Origin: Adiantum capillus-veneris
Taxonomy: Eukaryota > Streptophyta > Polypodiopsida > Polypodiales > Pteridaceae
DNA length: 64,000 nt
Direction: 5' to 3'
Assembly (NCBI GenBank): GCA_014529385.2
Contig: CM043960.1
Location: forward strand, 31,979,396 to 32,043,395
Shown: positions 59,596 to 64,000 of the stretch, in pieces
Layout of the letters: every line of letters starts with the position of its first letter
Position numbering within the stretch: position 1 is the stretch's first letter
The notes under the pieces: model-generated
Database searches by the model: none
Told to the model about the DNA's origin: nothing
Seen by the model: the letters and a program-made list of their open reading frames with translations, nothing else
Position numbers and translations under genes: made by a program

Positions 59596-59885
59596 CTAGC
59601 ATCGTAATGAAGATGGAGGAGATGGCAAACTTAAGCATTAAAACATGGCTCTTGGTTGGATTGCATTCCATAGCCAAGATTGTTGGCGTAGGCTCTCAAC
59701 TTCTCTACTAGCTTGGAGAAGGAGATGGAGCTCTTGCACTTTGCACTTCACACAATGAGAGTGTGTGTGAGTGTGTGTGGGAGAGTATACCCCCCAAGCA
59801 ACCCCCCCCTTGTAGCTCATGCTTGAAGCTCATTGGACCCTTTTAGGCCTAGCCAATCACATGCAAGAGGCATATCAAACAACAA

Positions 59886-60177
59886 GGGTAGCCTTAGGAC
59901 AAGTGTCCCCCTTTCCCCTTTGAGAGAGAGGACTTGATAAATGCAAAAAACAATTAATAAATTAACTAATTTATCATTGGACCCCTTGGGAGGCCAACCA
60001 ATAGGCTTTAGGCACACCATGAGGGCAACATGGGTAGCCTTGGGACAAGTGTCCCCCTTTCCCCTTTGAGAGAGAGGACTTGATAAATGCAAAAAACAAT
60101 TAATAAATTAACTAATTTATCATTGGACCCCTTGGGAGGCCAACCAATAGGCTTTAGGCACACCACGAGGGCAACAT
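59886..60177. repeat. 146-bp tandem duplication in the G4 LTR
   Basis: GGGTAGCCTT starts at 59886 and at 60032, and the two units are almost identical. Other LTR copies have one unit. Confidence 0.95.
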
Positions 60178-60793
60178 GGGTAGGGGATTGACATGTGTCC
60201 TTGCTGCCTCTTGAGGCTTGGGCTTTCCTTGTGTGTCAATGTATGTGTTCTCTCTCATCCCCCTAGCTTTTGGGCTCGCTCCCTCTTGAGTAGGGATTGG
60301 ATTTGACTTTTTGAACACCTTACCCTCAAGCACCATAGTCAGCAAGCATGACAAAGCACCTCAAGCTTGGGTAGTGTTCCCACAAGCACCTCAAGCTTCC
60401 TAGTCGGTAAGCACGACAAGCACCTCAAGCATCTTAGTCAGCAAGCACCTCAAGCACCTCAGTCATCAAGCACGACCACCACCTCAAGCTTGGGCCGAGT
60501 TCCCACCTCAAGCTCATCAGCCCTAGCTTACCTAAGGTTAAAGGGCTTTTAACAATAACCTTTGGAGGTCTTCAATGAAGCTAACCCTAAGGTCTTTAAG
60601 CTCCATTAGCTAGCCTTGCTCTTTGACGGACCGTCTCTCATTTGGACCCCTTTACCATTGGCCCCGTGTTGAGATAGATGTGTAAGCACATGTCTATATT
60701 CTAATCCTTGTTCCCGTTTATTCTCCCAAATTAAATGATCAATTTAATATGAGAAAATCATTTGGGTTGGTTAGATATTAGATTTTATGACAC

Positions 60794-61555
60794 GTTCAGT
60801 GAGTCCGCCAACAATAGGCATAAAGTGTAGATTAGAAAACTGTTCGTGTGCACTGTCAATCCGACAAATGACTACCAACATGGCATCAAAGCACCTAGTC
60901 CTCTCTATACATGACCTATGATGAGGATGCAATAGTTGGGATCTCCAACAATCTAATCCACCTTGCACTAGGTAACCCGAGCCCCAATGTTCGGCTTCAA
61001 AAAACCTCAGGCACAACCCTCACAAAAGGCTAAGCAATGACACGACTATAATCAAGTCTCAGAAATGACTATCTTCCAGACCAAGTAGTACTAGCCAAGA
61101 TGGCTTCACAAATGCATACAAGGGCGATATTCGCAACAAACATACATATGATAATCTCTACAATAAGCAAGATATGTGCTCAAACAAATGCCGATCAGAG
61201 TGCAAGCAAAATAACTATAACTTCCACCGGAAATGCAATCCGAGAGTAGATCAAAAGATGGTCAACACGTACCACTTGCTCTCAATGATAGAGTTGACCA
61301 GTGTAGATCAAAATATGGTCAACACTTGCCACCTGCTCTCAATGATAGAGCTGCCCAGAATGTCAAACATAGATGCCAAACACATATGCAGCATCACAGG
61401 TAGATCCAACTACCTGTAATGGGCAAGTACCACCTGTACCTGTAACATGTTGTGTTGTAGTCAATGACCACACCGCTCTCACATAGAGCATGTATAACCC
61501 ACTTAAGCATACAATAAGCCAATGCTCAAAACACATGGGTTGTATCTCGATCACC
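60794..61555 (-). mobile_element. Displaced copia leader-like segment
   Basis: On the minus strand 61030-60794 resembles the C1 leader (compare 4670-4860: CCTTTTGTGAGG, then CATAGG-CATGTATA-AGAGG-CTAGGTGC, then GCCATGTTGG-AGTC). In the minus direction it follows the broken RT of C4, so leader sequence lies downstream of pol, the reverse of normal order. A 57-bp tandem duplication lies at 61246-61359. Confidence 0.55.
61246..61359. repeat. 57-bp tandem duplication
   Basis: GTAGATCAAAA-ATGGTCAACAC begins at 61246 and 61303. The rest of the unit (GCTCTCAATGATAGAG) also repeats. Confidence 0.92.
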
Positions 61556-64000
61556 CATGTCTTTCATGTCAAACGATTTTGCCATCTTTGACTTCAAAGC
61601 TGAAATTTCTTCCAAGTGCTTGCCAGCAATCAACATGTCATCCACATATAAGGATCAGCCAACTGCCATCCTTAGCCTTCTTTGTATATAGACAATGATC
61701 GAACTCACTACGTTTGTAGCCTTGAGAAAGCATAAACCTGTGGAATTTATGGTACCATGCCCTCGGTGATTGTTTTAAGCCATAAAGACTCTTTAACAAC
61801 TGGCATACCCAATCTTCCTTGCCTTTCTCAACAAACCCTTCTGGCTGCTGCATGTAAATTTCCACATCTAAATCACCATGCAAGAACGCTGTCTTGACAT
61901 CCATTTGGTGCAACACCAAATCTAATATGGCAACCAATGCAAGAAAGCATCTCAATGTAGTCATCTTGATCACCGGAGAGAAGACTTCATCAAAGTCAAT
62001 GCCTTGTTCTTGCTTAAAGCCCTTGGCAACAAGCCTTGCTTTGTACTTTGGCTGACTATCATGAGCGGTGATCTTATACCTGTAAACCCATTTACAGGGT
62101 AGAGCCTTTTTGCCCCGTGGTAATTTAACTAGCTTCCATGTCTGGTTTTTATGCAGAGCTGTCATCTCTGACTGCATGGCCAATTGCCAATTCCCGGAGT
62201 CCTTCATTTGCACTGCTTCCTTGTAACATGAAGGCTCATTGCAATCAGTCAACATGACATAATTCATAGATGGAACAAACCTATCAGGAGGTCGCGTGAC
62301 ACGTCCAGATCTACGCACAATAGGTGGCTCAGGCTCAGCCACAACCTGTGGTTCCACTCTATCCTGTCCTTGCTCCTCTTGAGCTCTGACATTTTGTCTT
62401 GCACGTGCAGGTCCATCTTCTTGGAAGTCAACTCTTCTAATCTCCTCAACCCTCTCTGGTTTAGAATGATATTTGGATTCATTAAAGTGAACATCATTGC
62501 TGCGGACAACCTTTCTGGATTCGGGATCCCAAAGTCTGTACCCCATCTCACCAGAATTACCATAGCCTAGAAAGATGCACTTTCTACTCTTTGGCTCAAG
62601 TTTGTTCCTAAATTCCTTTGGAACGTGAGTATATGCCTCACAACCAAAGACTCTGAGATGCTTGTATGAGGGCATTTTGCCTGACCATACCATCTCTGGC
62701 ACTGAATCCTTCTGCAAAACCTTGCTAGGAGATCTATTTACAAGATGAACAGCTGTTGATACAGCTTCAGCCCAAAAACCATTTGGCAGATATGCATTAG
62801 ACAACATACTTCTGACCTTCTCTTGTATGGTCCTATTCATCCTCTCAGCAACACCATTTTGAGGAGGATTGTAAGGAGCAGTAAGTTCACGTTTTATACC
62901 TTTTGACTCACAAAAATCCTGAAAGGCCTTTGAAACATACTCTCCACCATTGTCAGTGCATAAGCATTTAAGCTTCTTGCCACTCTGATTCTCCACAAGT
63001 GTCACAAACGTTTTGAAAACACTAAACGCTTCATCCTTGTGCTTGAGAAAGTAAACCCATACTTTCCTCGAGTAATCATCTATAAATGTCATAAAGTAAG
63101 AAGCTCCCCCTAGAGATAGGTTAGGCATAGGTCCACACAAATCACTATGAACAAGTGCCAATTGTGTATCTCTTCTATTGCTTCTATGCTTATGTGGCTG
63201 CTGTGTTTGCTTATCATACATACAATGTTCACAGAATTCAAAATCATTAAATGAAAAGCCAGGCAAATAACCAGAACGAGACAAGATTTCCATTCCCTTC
63301 TTGGACATATGTCCTAACCGACTATGCCACAAAGAAACGTTCGGCTGCTCGGTTACATTGATTACATTTTTAGAGACATTTGATACATAAATCATGTAAA
63401 GTCCTCCAGACTTTACTCCATGTGCTACTGTCATAGAACCCTTGGATATCTTCCACATGTTCTGTCCAAAAGTGGTGACGTAGCCAGCATCATCAAGTAA
63501 ACCTGTGCTGATCAAGCTCTTTGTAATTGTGGGAACATGTCTCACATTCTTCAGCGTGAAAGAAGAGCCATTCTGAAACTTCAATTGTACATCTCCAACA
63601 CCTAAGATCTCACATGTTTGCCCATTGCCTAGCCGAACATGATCTTTAGTGGTCACATAAGCGGTAAACCACTCCTTGTTTGGAGACACATGAAGTGATG
63701 CCCCTGAGTCTATTATCCAGTCACTCAGTGCATTTCCATCAGATGCTGTAAGAAGAGCTGAGTCCATTGTATTCTTCAAGAAGTAGATGTCTCTTGACAC
63801 TAGATTGTCATCTTCTGCGACAGTGTTTGTCACATTTATTTCTTGAATCTTCACCGAGGACTTGTTCTTCTCACCATGGTCTTCAGCTTTCTCTTTGCCT
63901 TTTTCTGCTTTCCATTCTCTGCAGTCTCTTTTCATGTGACCCTTCTCGCCACAATGGTAGCATTCTATGTCACTCTTGCCTTTAGCACTGCGGGACTTGC
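61556..64000 (-). pseudogene. Copia C4 gag-pol, Tork/Tnt1-like, 5' end outside window
   Basis: The frame is open from the window edge to 61638, nearly 790 codons. A CCHC knuckle (CYHCGEKGHMKRDC) is near 63960-63918, followed by protease IDSGASLHVS near 63710. Pre-integrase LWHSRLGHMS-CEHC lies about 63330-63220. The integrase core has HSDLCGP, FIDDYSRK, CTDNGGEY and NGVAERMNRT between 63160 and 62830. RT has KWVYRYK near 62080, MDVKTAFLHGDL near 61890 and LKQSPRAWY near 61765. A frameshift near 61640 separates YVDDMLIAGK, which continues to about 61560 before homology ends. RNase H and the 3' LTR are missing. The sequence up to the shift has no stops, unlike C1a. Confidence 0.9.

Larger units (their letters stand above)
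57633..60793 (-). mobile_element. Rearranged gypsy fragment G4 (G1 family)
   Basis: Minus-strand copy of the G1 family. Protease and gag remnants (57633-58743) run straight into LTR sequence (58744-60793) because gag start, leader and LTR end have been deleted. The right LTR edge, TTATGACA at 60793, is precise. The left edge near 57633 is a break inside protease. The LTR contains a ~475-bp insertion and a 146-bp tandem duplication. Confidence 0.85.

Overview
This window is plant nuclear DNA made almost entirely of transposable elements. I found no intact host gene, rRNA, tRNA or CRISPR array. The evidence for a plant is the set of element types: Ty1/copia elements with tRNA-iMet primer sites, Ty3/gypsy elements encoding gag with CCHC knuckles and one with a C-terminal chromodomain, a non-autonomous gypsy element with a tRNA-Asp-type primer site, and a decayed relic of a plant PPR gene. 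The nested insertions, very abundant (CT)n/(GA)n tracts and rarity of genes suggest a large repeat-rich genome. The species cannot be named from this sequence.

Layout. 1-904 is the end of a gypsy LTR (family G1). 905-3651 is non-coding DNA holding a (TG)n(AG)n tract and a cluster of short palindromes. 3657-9396 is a complete but dead copia element (C1a, +) with a perfect 5-bp target duplication. 9402-22658 is older DNA with a PPR pseudogene (about 10.1-10.7 kb), an inverted repeat with a near-perfect 80-nt palindrome (17.4-18.6 kb), a dense (CT)n cluster, a GC-rich minisatellite, a possible LINE tail and a 335-bp tandem duplication. 22659-38606 is a nested stack: gypsy copy G2 (+) is interrupted by a small hAT-like MITE, by a decayed copia (C3, -) and by a second C1 copy (C1b, +). 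C1b is itself interrupted by a non-autonomous gag-protease gypsy element (G3, +). 40654-54582 is a nearly full-length gypsy element (G1, -) with a perfect target duplication. It is split inside its RNase H region by a young complete copia element (C2, -, 44268-49447). 54588-57632 is non-genic and carries a 3-unit 187-bp tandem repeat with hairpins. 57633-60793 is a rearranged gypsy fragment (G4, -). 60794-64000 is another copia element (C4, -) running off the window, with a long open gag-pol frame and a displaced leader segment.

The elements act as parasites of one another, so boundaries and target duplications give a relative order: G2 before C1b before G3, G2 before C3, and G1 before C2. 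Most broken coding frames show C-to-T or G-to-A stop codons (CAG to TAG, TGG to TAG, CGA to TGA), the pattern expected of methylated, silenced repeats. The most unusual item is G3 (31060-37335). It encodes only gag and protease, its gag has four zinc knuckles (three with shortened spacing), it has repeated W-[VI]-P-K motifs, and it carries a separate 139-codon ORF with no function I recognise.
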